In this document: one piece after another, positions 8,684 to 17,669 of the stretch
Layout of the letters: each line of letters begins with the position of its first letter
How positions within the stretch are numbered: position 1 is the first letter of the stretch
Assembly (NCBI RefSeq): GCF_900176535.1
Contig: NZ_FWXT01000001.1
Span: forward strand, 3,377,397 to 3,441,396
DNA from: Pedobacter africanus
GTDB lineage: Bacteria > Bacteroidota > Bacteroidia > Sphingobacteriales > Sphingobacteriaceae
DNA length: 64,000 nucleotides
Reading direction: 5' to 3'
Position numbers and translations under genes: made by a program
Notes under the pieces: generated by a model
What the model saw: the letters and a program-made list of their open reading frames with translations, nothing else
The model's database searches: none
What the model was told of the DNA's origin: nothing

Positions 8684-8832
8684 GCTGCGCTTTAGATGCG
8701 TTCGTGCTGCTCCTGCCATTACCTTACAATTAATCCAGAATAAGCCCACATTTTTTCTAACAAAACGTGGGCTCACTGTGGGCTGACTGTGGCCTCACTG
8801 TGGGGTCAGTACGAACGCAACCCGAGGGCAGC
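8684..8832. repeat. 149-bp structured element: 26-bp imperfect terminal inverted repeats, internal hairpin and four 11-bp tandem repeats
   Basis: The ends at 8684-8709 and 8807-8832 are imperfect inverted repeats (20 of 26 positions match; the core is TGCGTTCGT). Inside, GCCCAC at 8744-8749 pairs with GTGGGC at 8767-8772. A run of four 11-bp units follows: GTGGGCTCACT at 8767, GTGGGCTGACT at 8778, GTGGCCTCACT at 8789 and GTGGGGTCAGT at 8800. The element lies upstream of the minus-strand unknown gene and covers much of the 446-bp stretch between that gene and the VOC gene. The remaining part of the stretch (8833-9090) is AT-rich and shows nothing else I can name. It could be a MITE-like element, a protein-binding array or a structured RNA leader. 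Confidence 0.65.
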
Positions 8833-9090
8833 TTAAATACTAACGAAATTCACAATGAGGTTTACGTAAAATCTTATAACTAAAGATAGGGAATTTTGTT
8901 TTAAAATAAAATTGAAAGCCATGGTTTCACTCATTAAAAGTCGCTTCATTCTTCAGTTATAGCTTACAAAAATATATGATCATAGAAAAGATTACGTTAT
9001 GATTGAAGTTCTCGTTATTTTTGATAAACATTCAATTATACTGGAAGTTTAGGAGTGATGACTTCATTTGATAACCCTTATACAACAAAA

Positions 9091-9489
9091 ATGAAATTTG
9101 ACAACATACGACTGCTGGTAAATGATTTTGATAGATCCTATAGTTTTTACAGTGAAACACTTGGACTAAAGGCTACCTGGGGTAAACCAGGTGAAAATTA
9201 TGCCAGTTTTGATGTGAGGTCCTCATCCGGACTTGCTTTATTCAGGGCTGAGTTAATGAACGTGGCGATCAGCACGCAGGAACAAACCAGGACTGAAACT
9301 TTACAGGACAAGATGGCCATAGTTATTGAAGTTGATGACGTGGACGATACTTATGCTAAACTGAAAAGCAAAGGTGTGTTATTTCTCAACGAACCCAAAG
9401 ATATGCAGGTTTGGGGCATAAGAGTAATACACCTCAGGGATCCTGAAAACAATTTAATCGAATTGTTTTCGGGCCTGAAAGGTGTTTAG
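9091..9489 (+). CDS. VOC-family (glyoxalase-like) protein
   Basis: The 132-residue protein has the paired beta-alpha-beta-beta-beta modules of the vicinal oxygen chelate fold. The first begins MKFDNIRLLVNDFDRSYSFY, and the second contains VDDVDDTYAKLKSKGV and ends ...HLRDPENNLIELF. Such proteins include glyoxalase I, dioxygenases and antibiotic-binding proteins; the activity here is unknown. I chose the ATG at 9091 because the domain begins there and the upstream bases are A-rich. An in-frame ATG at 9058 would add 11 residues, but its AGGAG lies only 2 bp away. It stands alone between the inverted-repeat element and the ECF sigma gene. Confidence 0.85.
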   Translation: MKFDNIRLLVNDFDRSYSFYSETLGLKATWGKPGENYASFDVRSSSGLALFRAELMNVAISTQEQTRTETLQDKMAIVIEVDDVDDTYAKLKSKGVLFLNEPKDMQVWGIRVIHLRDPENNLIELFSGLKGV

Positions 9490-9665
9490 GCAATTGCTTT
9501 ACCAGCATGCTCAAAACCAGGTAAACAGTTATTACCGGGCAAGTTTGTTTCACAGGATGGAAGATGGCTAATGAAAGATTACAGCCCGATTGTGGTTTTT
9601 AGCCTGAAAATGTATAGACTTGCAGGAAATAAGCCTAACTTAATACCAGGGAAACCATAAGCCAT

Positions 9666-10235
9666 ATGAGTGCATACAGCACATATACCGATCAGGAGCT
9701 GACTGCTCTTTTAAGGCAGGGCAACCAGAGTGGTTATACGGAATTGTACAACCGCTATAAAACCCTGCTGTATGTATTTGCCTTGAGAAGGCTGGATGAT
9801 AGGGCAGAAGCCCAGGACCTGATACAGGAACTTTTTTTAACACTGTGGCATAAAAGGGAGGAACTGGTGCTTACCGGTTCTTTCAGGAGTTATATTTTTA
9901 CTGCCCTGCGCAACAGGATGCTGGACCTGATTGCTCATAGGAATGTAGCATCCCGGTATCTGGACAGCTTCCAGTCTTATCTGAATACAGCAGAAGGCAC
10001 AACAGATCATCTGATCAGGACGAAGGAACTCAGTGCGCTCATAGAAAAGGAGATTGCAGCACTACCACCAAAAATGCGCGCGGTTTTTGAACTGAGCCGG
10101 AATACCAATATGAGCCGGAAAGAAATTGCCGAAGCGCTTGACCTGCCGGAAGATACAGTGAAAAGCAGAATGCACAATGCTTTAAAAATTTTGAAGGGAA
10201 AACTGGGCGATAAAAGTTTTTTAATATTTTTTTGA
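9666..10235 (+). CDS. ECF RNA polymerase sigma factor (Bacteroidota SusCD-associated type)
   Basis: The 189-residue protein has sigma-70 region 2 (LYNRYKTLLYVFALRRLDDRAEAQDLIQELFLTLW, about residues 27-60). Region 4 has a helix-turn-helix (MSRKEIAEALDLPEDTVKSRMHNALKILK, about 147-175). It is followed after 52 bp by a FecR-type anti-sigma and then by an STN-type SusC and a SusD. That is the usual order of trans-envelope signalling loci in which substrate binding at the outer membrane frees the sigma factor. It probably drives transcription of the SusC operon starting near 11596. No other domain is present. Confidence 0.93.
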   Translation: MSAYSTYTDQELTALLRQGNQSGYTELYNRYKTLLYVFALRRLDDRAEAQDLIQELFLTLWHKREELVLTGSFRSYIFTALRNRMLDLIAHRNVASRYLDSFQSYLNTAEGTTDHLIRTKELSALIEKEIAALPPKMRAVFELSRNTNMSRKEIAEALDLPEDTVKSRMHNALKILKGKLGDKSFLIFF

Positions 10236-10287
10236 CCCTGCCCCTTCGGCTGCCCGTCTTATAACTGATTAGCCAATAGCATAAGAA

Positions 10288-11385
10288 ATGGATCATAAAC
10301 AGGCATCGGAAATTATTGCCAGGTATAAAGCCGGAACCTGCACAGCCGAAGAAAAGGCTTTGCTGCAGAACTGGATATTGTATGGTGAATTTGATGGGCT
10401 GAAATATACAGCGGCTGAAATACTTGCAGACGTAAAAGAAATAGACAGCAGGATTGCTGCCGGTAGGGGCAATAAAACTAAACTCTGGCTGCGTATTGCA
10501 GGCATTGCCGCTGTGGTAACAGCTATGGTTTTTGGGATCTGGTTTTTACCGCAGAATAAGCCCGGTGTGGAATATGTAAAAGACATTGCCCCGGGCGGCA
10601 ACAGGGCTACCCTTACCGTACAGGGAAAGACCCTAAGCCTGAGCAAGGACAAAACGGGAATAGTTGTAGGGAACGACTTGAAATACAGTGATGGCACACA
10701 GGACCACACCTTGGCTCAGACCATCTTTGCAAAGGGAGCCCAGAGCAGCCTGGTAACCGCCGCAACACCGAGGGGCGGAACTTACTTTATTGTTTTGCAG
10801 GATGGCACAAAAGTTTGGTTAAATTCGGATAGTAAACTGGAGTTTTTATCAAGTTATGCAAACAAAACCCAGAGGCAGGTAAAGCTTACAGGTGAAGCGT
10901 ATTTTGAGGTGGCTAAAGATGCCACGCGCCCTTTTATTGTGAGCAGCTCCGGCCAGCAGTTAGAGGTGCTGGGAACGCATTTTAATGTTAATGCCTATAA
11001 TGAGGAACCATTGATCAGGACCACGCTTTTGGAAGGCTCTGTTGCAGTTCGCGGAAAGAGCAATACGATTGTCCTGAAGCCTAACGAGCAATCGGCCGTG
11101 GCAGGCAATGGCAATATTACTGTGAAGCCTGTAGATCCTTCGGAAGCTTTGGGCTGGAAAAGCGGCCGCTTCATATTTAACAATACGCCTATGCAGGTAG
11201 TTATGCGGCAAATTGCCAGGTGGTATGATGTGGAGGTGGCTTACCAGGACGAAGATTTAAAAAATAAACTGCTGGACGGATCCGTATCGCGCTATGAAAA
11301 TGTTTCAGGCATATTGAATGCCATAAGCCAGACCGGGGCAGCAAAATTTAAAATAGATGACCGAAAAATTATTGTAATCAAATAA
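10288..11385 (+). CDS. FecR-family anti-sigma factor
   Basis: The 365-residue protein has a short cytoplasmic N-terminus (about residues 1-65) likely to bind the sigma factor. A single membrane segment follows (LRIAGIAAVVTAMVFGIWFL, about 68-87). The periplasmic FecR domain contains ATPRGGTYFIVLQDGTKVWLNS and GEAYFEVAKDATRPFIV. A C-terminal DUF4974-type domain contains FNNTPMQVVMRQIARWYDVEV. It would hold the ECF factor at 9666-10235 inactive until the STN domain of the SusC at 11596 signals occupancy. Location and order make this pairing secure; the inducing substrate is not known. Confidence 0.93.
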   Translation: MDHKQASEIIARYKAGTCTAEEKALLQNWILYGEFDGLKYTAAEILADVKEIDSRIAAGRGNKTKLWLRIAGIAAVVTAMVFGIWFLPQNKPGVEYVKDIAPGGNRATLTVQGKTLSLSKDKTGIVVGNDLKYSDGTQDHTLAQTIFAKGAQSSLVTAATPRGGTYFIVLQDGTKVWLNSDSKLEFLSSYANKTQRQVKLTGEAYFEVAKDATRPFIVSSSGQQLEVLGTHFNVNAYNEEPLIRTTLLEGSVAVRGKSNTIVLKPNEQSAVAGNGNITVKPVDPSEALGWKSGRFIFNNTPMQVVMRQIARWYDVEVAYQDEDLKNKLLDGSVSRYENVSGILNAISQTGAAKFKIDDRKIIVIK

Positions 11386-11414
11386 TCCATTACCAAACTT
11401 TAAACAACCAAACG

Positions 11415-11444
11415 ATGAAAAGAAATTTACAAGAACCAGCATAA
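11415..11444 (+). other. Nine-codon leader ORF in the SusC upstream region
   Basis: Within the 210-bp stretch between the FecR gene and SusC there is ATG followed by eight sense codons and TAA (MKRNLQEPA). It is followed at once by two hairpins (11445-11465 and 11475-11501). The arrangement recalls a leader peptide with an attenuator, but no single residue is enriched, so a ribosome-stalling role cannot be assumed. It may equally be the remnant of a longer reading frame. Confidence 0.3.
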
Positions 11445-11474
11445 GCCACAGGCTTTGGGTGTGGCCATAAAAAA

Positions 11475-11501
11475 CCGGATAGTGTTCGTAGCACTATCCG
11501 G
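11475..11501 (+). promoter_or_regulatory. Perfect 10-bp hairpin in the SusC 5' region
   Basis: CCGGATAGTG (11475-11484) and CACTATCCGG (11492-11501) form a perfect stem with a 7-nt loop. A weaker stem lies just before it (GCCACA at 11445-11450 with TGTGGC at 11460-11465). No T-run follows immediately (only AAATTTT), so it is not a typical intrinsic terminator for the sigma/anti-sigma pair. It could be an attenuator, a processing site that uncouples the regulators from the abundant SusC message, or an mRNA stabiliser. Confidence 0.5.
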
Positions 11502-11595
11502 CGAAATTTTGAGCCAACCCCTTCCCGTTACCATGTAGCGGGATAAAATAATTGCGACACTATTTCATGTTATAACTCAAAACCTAACAAAAGTA

Positions 11596-14500
11596 ATGAA
11601 AAAAATTGCTTTTAAACCAGGTGTTGTACGCTATTGGGTACCACCAAAAATATTATTGATTGTGAAACTGATCATAGTCTTACTTACCGCCTGCTTTTTG
11701 CAGGTATCTGCCTCAAGCTTTGGCCAAAAGCTTTCCTATACCAGGAAAGATGCAAGTCTTCGTGAAATTTTTAAGCAGATTACCCTGCAAACCGGGTACA
11801 ACGTATTGTACGCTCCGGAAAAGATTGCAGCCAGCAAAAAACTGGATGTAAATTTCAGCAATGCAGATTTAAAAACGGTGCTTGAAAAACTGGCTGCCGA
11901 ACAGTCATTCGTTTACAGCATAGAGGACAAGAATATCATTATCAAACCAAAGGAGCTTTCTCTGTTTAATAAGCTTGTTACCGCCATTTCAGCGCAGGGC
12001 AAGTTTATGGCAGACATTAGGGGGATAGTAGTTAACGAAAAGGGCGAAGCACTGGAAGGGATAACTGTAGTAATTAAAGGGGCGAACAAAGGCACCACAA
12101 CCAATGCAAAAGGAGAGTTCTTTTTAAGGAATGTAGATGAAAATGCCATATTGCGCATTTCGTCTATCGGCTATGAAACCAGGGAAGTAAGCGTTAAAGG
12201 AAGCGGAGCTTTATTGACGGTTACCATCAGCAGGTCTGTTTCTATGCTGGATGAAGTGCAGATGATTGCCTATGGCACTACGACGGTGAGGATGAACACC
12301 GGCACAGTGGCCAAAATGAAAGGCGAGGACATCAGGCGACAACCGGTAGACAACCCTTTGCTGGCACTTGGTGGCAGGATGCCGGGAGTGCAAATTGCAC
12401 AAACCAATGGTTTGGCAGGTTCGCCGGTAAGTGTGCTGATTCGTGGCAAAAGTTCATTGGGCGCGGCCTCAGATCCATTGTACATCATTGATGGGGTCCC
12501 TTTTGCACATTCACTTTCGAGCATCACTTTTTCGAGTGGTGTTAGTGCCCAGGCACTTGGTGGTTTAACCAGCGCTGCTTTCCGCACCAATCCTTTTGTA
12601 GCCATTAACCCGGCAGATATTGAAAGCATTGAGGTGTTGAAAGATGCTGATGCAACGGCAATTTATGGATCAAGGGGGGCAAATGGCGTGGTGTTGATCA
12701 CTACCCGGAGGGCAAAATCTGGCAAAACCACGATAGATGCGAATTTTTATACCGGTTGGGGAACACCAACGCGGATACCTGAGTTCATGAATACACAGCA
12801 GTATGTGGCCATGCGGAAAGAGGCATTCAGGAATGACAACATTACTCCAACAGCCGCAAATGCTACTGATCTGATGGTTTGGGATACCACGCGTTATACC
12901 GATTGGAAAAAAATGCTGCTGGGCAATACGGCAAAGAGCACCGACGCGCAGGTAAGGTTGTCTGGGGGAAGTCAGCAAACCACCTTTTCGCTTGCCGCAG
13001 GATACCACCGGGAAACCCCTATCTATACCGGGGATATGAATGACGACCGGGGCAGCTTCAGGGCCAATTTACAGCACCGTTCTGCAGACAATAAATTCCA
13101 GGCGGCCTTCAATTTTGGGCTGAGTACCGATAGGAACAACATCATCACAACAGATTTGTTCCAGTTGATCAATACCATTCCAAACGCTCCATATCCGTAC
13201 GATGAAAAAGGCGATCTGGTATGGAGGGATAAGGGGATCAATTTCTCCAATCCCCTGGCCTATCTCTACAAAACATACATTGGCAAGACCGATAACCTCA
13301 TTACCGGTTTGAACCTGAAATACAATGTGCTGACCGGCTTGCAGCTGAGGGTAGATGCGGGTTATACAGCCATGATACTTGACCAGCGCACGGCAAACCC
13401 TATCAAATCGCAAAGTCCTTTTGGTACGAACGTTACCAGTTCGGCAGAGTTTTATGACCAGACCCACAAGAACTGGATTGTAGAGCCACAGGCAGAATAT
13501 ACCAGGCAACTGGGGGGCGGGCAGCTCCAGGTATTGCTGGGCAGCAGTTTCCAGGAACAACTGAATGAAGGCACCAATATTACTGCTACGGGTTACGCCA
13601 ACGACGACCTGATGGAGTTTCCGGGGCTGGCCTCTTCTAAAGCTGTTTCCAATTCTTTCAGCAAATATCATTATGCGGCTTTATTTGGACGTATCAATTA
13701 CAACTGGAAAAGTAAGTACCTGATCAACCTTTCTGCCCGTCGTGATGGCTCGAGCAGGTTTGGACCGGGCAAACAGTTTGGTAATTTCGGAGCTGTTGGT
13801 GCGGCCTGGGTTTTCAGCGAAGAGGGCTTTATGAAAAAAGCCCTTCCCTTCCTTAACTTTGGTAAACTGAGGACCAGTATGGGGGTTACCGGTAATGACC
13901 GTATAGGCGATTACCAATACCTTTCTACCTGGGCCCAGGTAACGGCAGATAACCCTTACCAGGGCCTTACCGGGCTGGCACCTACCAGGCTTTATAACCC
14001 GGATTTTGCCTGGGAGCGGAACAGGAAATGGGAAGCAGCACTGGAGTTGTCGTTCCTGCAGGACAGGATTTTCTTCAGTGCAGATTATTACCTGAACAGA
14101 ACAGACAACCAGCTTACAGGCCTAACGCTGCCAACACAGGTAGGCTTCGGAAGTATCACTGCCAACCGGCCTGCCGTACTTCAGAATTCGGGCTGGGAAC
14201 TGATGCTGAATACCACCAATATCCACAAAAAGGGATTGAACTGGAAAACATCTTTCAACATTACCCTGCCAAAAAATAAGCTGATTGCTTATCCCGGGCT
14301 TGAAAATACTTCATTTGCAAGCATATGGCAAATTGGTCTGCCCATCACCATCAGGAAATCCATTCCTTACCTGGGCGTGGACCCGCAGACGGGAATTTAC
14401 CAATTGGCCGGTCTTGAAACGCCAAAATACCAGACGGCCATAAACGATATGGCCCCAAAATATTACGGAGGACTACAAAACACATTTGAGTACAAAAATT

Positions 14501-14928
14501 TTACCCTCGATTTCTTCTTTCATTTTACCAAACAGAAGGGGATGAGCAGCATTCAGTTTTCAGCTCCGGGGGCGCGTGTGAACCAAACTGTGGAAATGCT
14601 TGACCGCTGGCAAAAGGCGGGCGACGTTACCAATGTGCAGCGGTTTGCTACTACCGGAACGCCGGTTACCACTTACAGCTATTACGCCAACTTCTCTGAA
14701 GCGCGTATAGTTGACGCCTCGTATGTGAGGCTAAGGAACCTGTCGCTGTCCTATCGTTTGGACAAGGCCATGGTGCAGAAAATAAAAGCACAGGATATAA
14801 GGCTTTATTTCCAGGGGCAAAACCTGCTTACGTTTACACCGTACAAGATCAGCGATCCTGAAACCATGTCGCTGTCGGCTATGCCACCCATCAGGATGCT
14901 CTCTGTTGGCCTCCAGGTAGTTTTTTAA
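11596..14928 (+). CDS. SusC/RagA-family TonB-dependent outer-membrane receptor with STN signalling domain
   Basis: The 1110-residue protein begins with a long basic n-region and signal peptide. An STN (secretin/TonB N-terminal) domain follows at about 45-120 (SYTRKDASLREIFKQITLQTG), then a CarboxypepD_reg-like domain (IRGIVVNEKGEALEGITVVIKG, about 143-215). The plug contains IESIEVLKDADATAIYGSRGANGVVLITT, and a beta-barrel leads to a C-terminal aromatic residue (LQVVF). The STN domain is what permits signalling to the FecR protein encoded upstream. It forms a pair with the SusD at 14950 (21-bp gap). It imports an oligosaccharide, peptide or other ligand through TonB; no enzyme in this operon reveals the substrate. 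Confidence 0.95.
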   Translation: MKKIAFKPGVVRYWVPPKILLIVKLIIVLLTACFLQVSASSFGQKLSYTRKDASLREIFKQITLQTGYNVLYAPEKIAASKKLDVNFSNADLKTVLEKLAAEQSFVYSIEDKNIIIKPKELSLFNKLVTAISAQGKFMADIRGIVVNEKGEALEGITVVIKGANKGTTTNAKGEFFLRNVDENAILRISSIGYETREVSVKGSGALLTVTISRSVSMLDEVQMIAYGTTTVRMNTGTVAKMKGEDIRRQPVDNPLLALGGRMPGVQIAQTNGLAGSPVSVLIRGKSSLGAASDPLYIIDGVPFAHSLSSITFSSGVSAQALGGLTSAAFRTNPFVAINPADIESIEVLKDADATAIYGSRGANGVVLITTRRAKSGKTTIDANFYTGWGTPTRIPEFMNTQQYVAMRKEAFRNDNITPTAANATDLMVWDTTRYTDWKKMLLGNTAKSTDAQVRLSGGSQQTTFSLAAGYHRETPIYTGDMNDDRGSFRANLQHRSADNKFQAAFNFGLSTDRNNIITTDLFQLINTIPNAPYPYDEKGDLVWRDKGINFSNPLAYLYKTYIGKTDNLITGLNLKYNVLTGLQLRVDAGYTAMILDQRTANPIKSQSPFGTNVTSSAEFYDQTHKNWIVEPQAEYTRQLGGGQLQVLLGSSFQEQLNEGTNITATGYANDDLMEFPGLASSKAVSNSFSKYHYAALFGRINYNWKSKYLINLSARRDGSSRFGPGKQFGNFGAVGAAWVFSEEGFMKKALPFLNFGKLRTSMGVTGNDRIGDYQYLSTWAQVTADNPYQGLTGLAPTRLYNPDFAWERNRKWEAALELSFLQDRIFFSADYYLNRTDNQLTGLTLPTQVGFGSITANRPAVLQNSGWELMLNTTNIHKKGLNWKTSFNITLPKNKLIAYPGLENTSFASIWQIGLPITIRKSIPYLGVDPQTGIYQLAGLETPKYQTAINDMAPKYYGGLQNTFEYKNFTLDFFFHFTKQKGMSSIQFSAPGARVNQTVEMLDRWQKAGDVTNVQRFATTGTPVTTYSYYANFSEARIVDASYVRLRNLSLSYRLDKAMVQKIKAQDIRLYFQGQNLLTFTPYKISDPETMSLSAMPPIRMLSVGLQVVF

Positions 14929-14949
14929 TCAGATCAAAAAGCTGTAATT

Positions 14950-16347
14950 ATGAAAAGTATATCGAATATCAATTGTTTATTTTCAAAGGCCGGCAGCAGC
15001 TTGCTTGCTGTATGCCTGGCTGCCATAATGCTGCTCAGTTCCTGTGAGAAATTTGTTGAGGTGGAAGACCCACCGCACCAGCTTACGGACGACAAGGTGT
15101 TTACCAGCGATAATTCTGCGACCTCTGCCATGTTATCTGTTTATATCGCTATGATGAACGACCAGTTTGGCAATTCGGGGTCCTTTGTTTTTTTTTCTAT
15201 GAGTTCGCTGGCGGGCATGTCGGCCAATGAACTGACATGGACACAAAACAATACTACAGCCCCAACGTTTCAGGAGTTTTCTGACCGTAAGCTGACCCCC
15301 GAAAATACTTATGTTTATAGTTTCTGGAGAGATGGCTACAAATATATTTACAGGTTAAATGCAGTGCTGGAGGGGCTGAAGACAGCTACGGGTATGACAG
15401 AAGATGTGAAAACTCAGCTTGGTGGGGAGGCCAGGTTTATGCGTGCATTTTGTTATTTCTATTTGGTAAACCTGTTTGGCGATGTGCCGTTGGTGCTGAA
15501 TACCAATTACCAGGAGAATATGCTATTGCCCCGTGCGCCTGCTGAAAAAGTGTGGGCGCAGATCATCACAGACCTGAAGGATGCGAAAGGCATGTTAAAA
15601 GCAGCTTATCCGACTGCTGAAAGACTGAGGCCAAACCTTTATACCGCTTCGGCACTGCTGGCAAGGGCTTACCTGTATACCGGCAAATGGGAAGCTGCAG
15701 AGCAGGAAGCAGACGGTATCATTCAATCGGGGGTATATGGCAGCAACCTGCCTGCACTGAACACCGTATTCAAAAAAAGCAGTGCCGAGGCCATCTGGCA
15801 ATTGCAGCCCGTACGTGCGAATTCCAATACCACGGAAGGGGCCCAGTTTTTGGTGCTTGGCACTACGCGGCCCAATTATGAGCTTACCCCACAGATGCTG
15901 AGCGCTTTTGAGCTGGGCGATAACCGGAAAACGGAATGGGTGGGCTTCAGTGATCCGCTGAATAACCCAACCTGGGCTTTTCCGGCAAAGTATAAGGCTG
16001 GTACGGGTGCTTTAACTGAATATTATGTCGTGTTCAGACTTGCGGAGCAGTTTCTGATCAGAAGTGAGGCCCGGGCAATGCAGGGGGTAACAAAATTGAC
16101 TGCGGCAAAGCAGGACCTGAATGTGGTGCGTGGCCGGGCAGGCCTGTTGCCAACATTGGCTAACGACCAGCCTGCTATTTTAACCGCCATAGCGCAGGAG
16201 CGCAGGGTAGAGTTTTTTGCTGAATTTGGCCATAGATGGCTGGATTTGAAAAGAACCAGCAAAGTGAATGCTGAAGGTTTATACCCTGTGCCGGGACCGG
16301 AAATGAGGGCAAACCCTAAACTGGAACAGAATGCAGCTTATAAATAG
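14950..16347 (+). CDS. SusD/RagB-family outer-membrane lipoprotein
   Basis: The 465-residue protein has a lipoprotein signal ending at Cys32 (AAIMLLSSC). TPR-like SusD helices follow (EARFMRAFCYFYLVNLFGDVPLVL) and the typical C-terminal block (AIAQERRVEFFAEFGHRWLDLKRT). It forms the surface lid of the preceding SusC transporter. The gene sits 21 bp after SusC and 8 bp before a secreted thioredoxin, so the three are one transcription unit under the ECF/FecR pair. The C-terminus (NPKLEQNAAYK) matches the usual SusD ending (NPNLTQNPGY). Confidence 0.94.
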   Translation: MKSISNINCLFSKAGSSLLAVCLAAIMLLSSCEKFVEVEDPPHQLTDDKVFTSDNSATSAMLSVYIAMMNDQFGNSGSFVFFSMSSLAGMSANELTWTQNNTTAPTFQEFSDRKLTPENTYVYSFWRDGYKYIYRLNAVLEGLKTATGMTEDVKTQLGGEARFMRAFCYFYLVNLFGDVPLVLNTNYQENMLLPRAPAEKVWAQIITDLKDAKGMLKAAYPTAERLRPNLYTASALLARAYLYTGKWEAAEQEADGIIQSGVYGSNLPALNTVFKKSSAEAIWQLQPVRANSNTTEGAQFLVLGTTRPNYELTPQMLSAFELGDNRKTEWVGFSDPLNNPTWAFPAKYKAGTGALTEYYVVFRLAEQFLIRSEARAMQGVTKLTAAKQDLNVVRGRAGLLPTLANDQPAILTAIAQERRVEFFAEFGHRWLDLKRTSKVNAEGLYPVPGPEMRANPKLEQNAAYK

Positions 16348-16355
16348 ATAAGAAA

Positions 16356-17582
16356 ATGAAAACATTAAAAACACTACTGACCGCAACGTGCCTGTTAATT
16401 GGCATTTTGCCGGCATCGGCACAGGGAATCAATTTTGAGCATGACTTTAACAAAGCCTTAGACCTGGCAAAGAAGGAAAATAAAATGATCTTTGTAGATT
16501 TCTACACCTCCTGGTGCGGCCCATGTAAGCTGATGTCTGCCGAGGTTTTTCCTCAAAAAGAAGCGGGAGATTATTTCAACAGGGAATTTATCAATCTGAA
16601 AGTACAATGCGACGATAAGGGAGCTGGTGTGGAACTGGGCAAAAAATACAAAATAAATGCTTATCCGACATTAGCCTTCCTGGATAAGGATGGAAATACG
16701 GTGCATTCTACCGCGGGCGGCCTGAGTGTAGCGGGACTGATAGAGCTGGCAAAAACAGCGACAGATCCGAATAAGAATCAGCTGGCAATGGTTAAAGAAT
16801 GGGAGGGGGGCAACAGGGACCATGCATTTGCTTCCCGGTACTTTAGAACCCTGACCCGGTCTTACCGCAGTGAAAAAGCGAATGCTGATTTTGAGAAGTA
16901 CTTTGGTACATTGAAACCCTCGCAGAAAGCAGCCAAAAATACCTTTGAGCTGATGGGGATCGTTAAAACAGGCCCTTTCTCGCCATCATTTGAATATATG
17001 GAGCAACATACCGGCGATTTTTACAAATCGGTTGGACAAGCAAAGATCGATAGTACCATTGCGAACGCTTATCTAGGGTACTTTAAGGGCTTGCAGGCGG
17101 CGGGTTTCAGTAATAGGGACATGACTGAGTTCAACAGCAAAATGAAATTGTTTAAGGCAAAGAAATATCCTTTTTACGATGAATATGCTGAGTTTTATGC
17201 GGTTTTTGATTCAAAGGGCGTCAATGGAAAGGACGATATCAATGTCTACATGCAAAGGGGCACAGAATTCCTGAGAAAATATGGGAAGAAAAACGATTCA
17301 TATACCTTATCGCTGGCAAGCATGCTGGGAAACTGGACCGGAAAAAAAGATCAGGGGCTTGAAGGTATCCGCTGGATGGAAGAGCTGCTGCAGCGAAACA
17401 ATAATCCTCGCTACCTGAACACCTATTTTTACATTCTGTGGCGCAATTTTCACTTTGATAAGGCAATGGAAGTTGCACAGCTGATGAAAGCCAATGCGGT
17501 AAAGGAAAACAGTTCTACTGCTGATATTGACAAACAAATCCAGATGGTGAAGGATTTAAAAGAAAAGTATAAGAACATCTGA
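16356..17582 (+). CDS. Secreted thioredoxin-fold protein with helical C-terminal extension
   Basis: The 408-residue protein has a signal peptide (ending near ILPASAQG) and a thioredoxin domain at about 25-140 with the active site FYTSWCGPCKLM. The cis-Pro region is INAYPTLAFLD. The remaining 260 residues are mostly helical, with TPR-like segments, and have no motif I recognise. It is the last gene of the SusCD operon and ends 35 bp before a strong bidirectional terminator. Periplasmic thioredoxins encoded with SusCD pairs may reduce disulfides in an imported peptide or in partner proteins. The role here is inferred only from position. Confidence 0.87.
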   Translation: MKTLKTLLTATCLLIGILPASAQGINFEHDFNKALDLAKKENKMIFVDFYTSWCGPCKLMSAEVFPQKEAGDYFNREFINLKVQCDDKGAGVELGKKYKINAYPTLAFLDKDGNTVHSTAGGLSVAGLIELAKTATDPNKNQLAMVKEWEGGNRDHAFASRYFRTLTRSYRSEKANADFEKYFGTLKPSQKAAKNTFELMGIVKTGPFSPSFEYMEQHTGDFYKSVGQAKIDSTIANAYLGYFKGLQAAGFSNRDMTEFNSKMKLFKAKKYPFYDEYAEFYAVFDSKGVNGKDDINVYMQRGTEFLRKYGKKNDSYTLSLASMLGNWTGKKDQGLEGIRWMEELLQRNNNPRYLNTYFYILWRNFHFDKAMEVAQLMKANAVKENSSTADIDKQIQMVKDLKEKYKNI

Positions 17583-17616
17583 GTTTGAGGAAGCTAAGAT
17601 CGTAGCTATAATATAA

Positions 17617-17643
17617 AAAGGCCTGGCGTTTTGCCGGGCCTTT
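17617..17643. terminator. Bidirectional intrinsic terminator
   Basis: AAAGGCC(T)GGC and GCC(G)GGCCTTT pair around a GTTTT loop, with A-runs on the left and T-runs on the right. It sits between the convergent thioredoxin gene (ending 17582) and the GH3 gene (ending 17670) and can serve both. Confidence 0.8.
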
Positions 17644-17669
17644 CTGCTGTTGAAATGTGCAGACCAAAG

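Noticed and set aside
8767..8810. Tandem repeats as a CRISPR array
   Set aside because: The units are 11 bp and directly adjacent with no spacers, and no cas genes are present.
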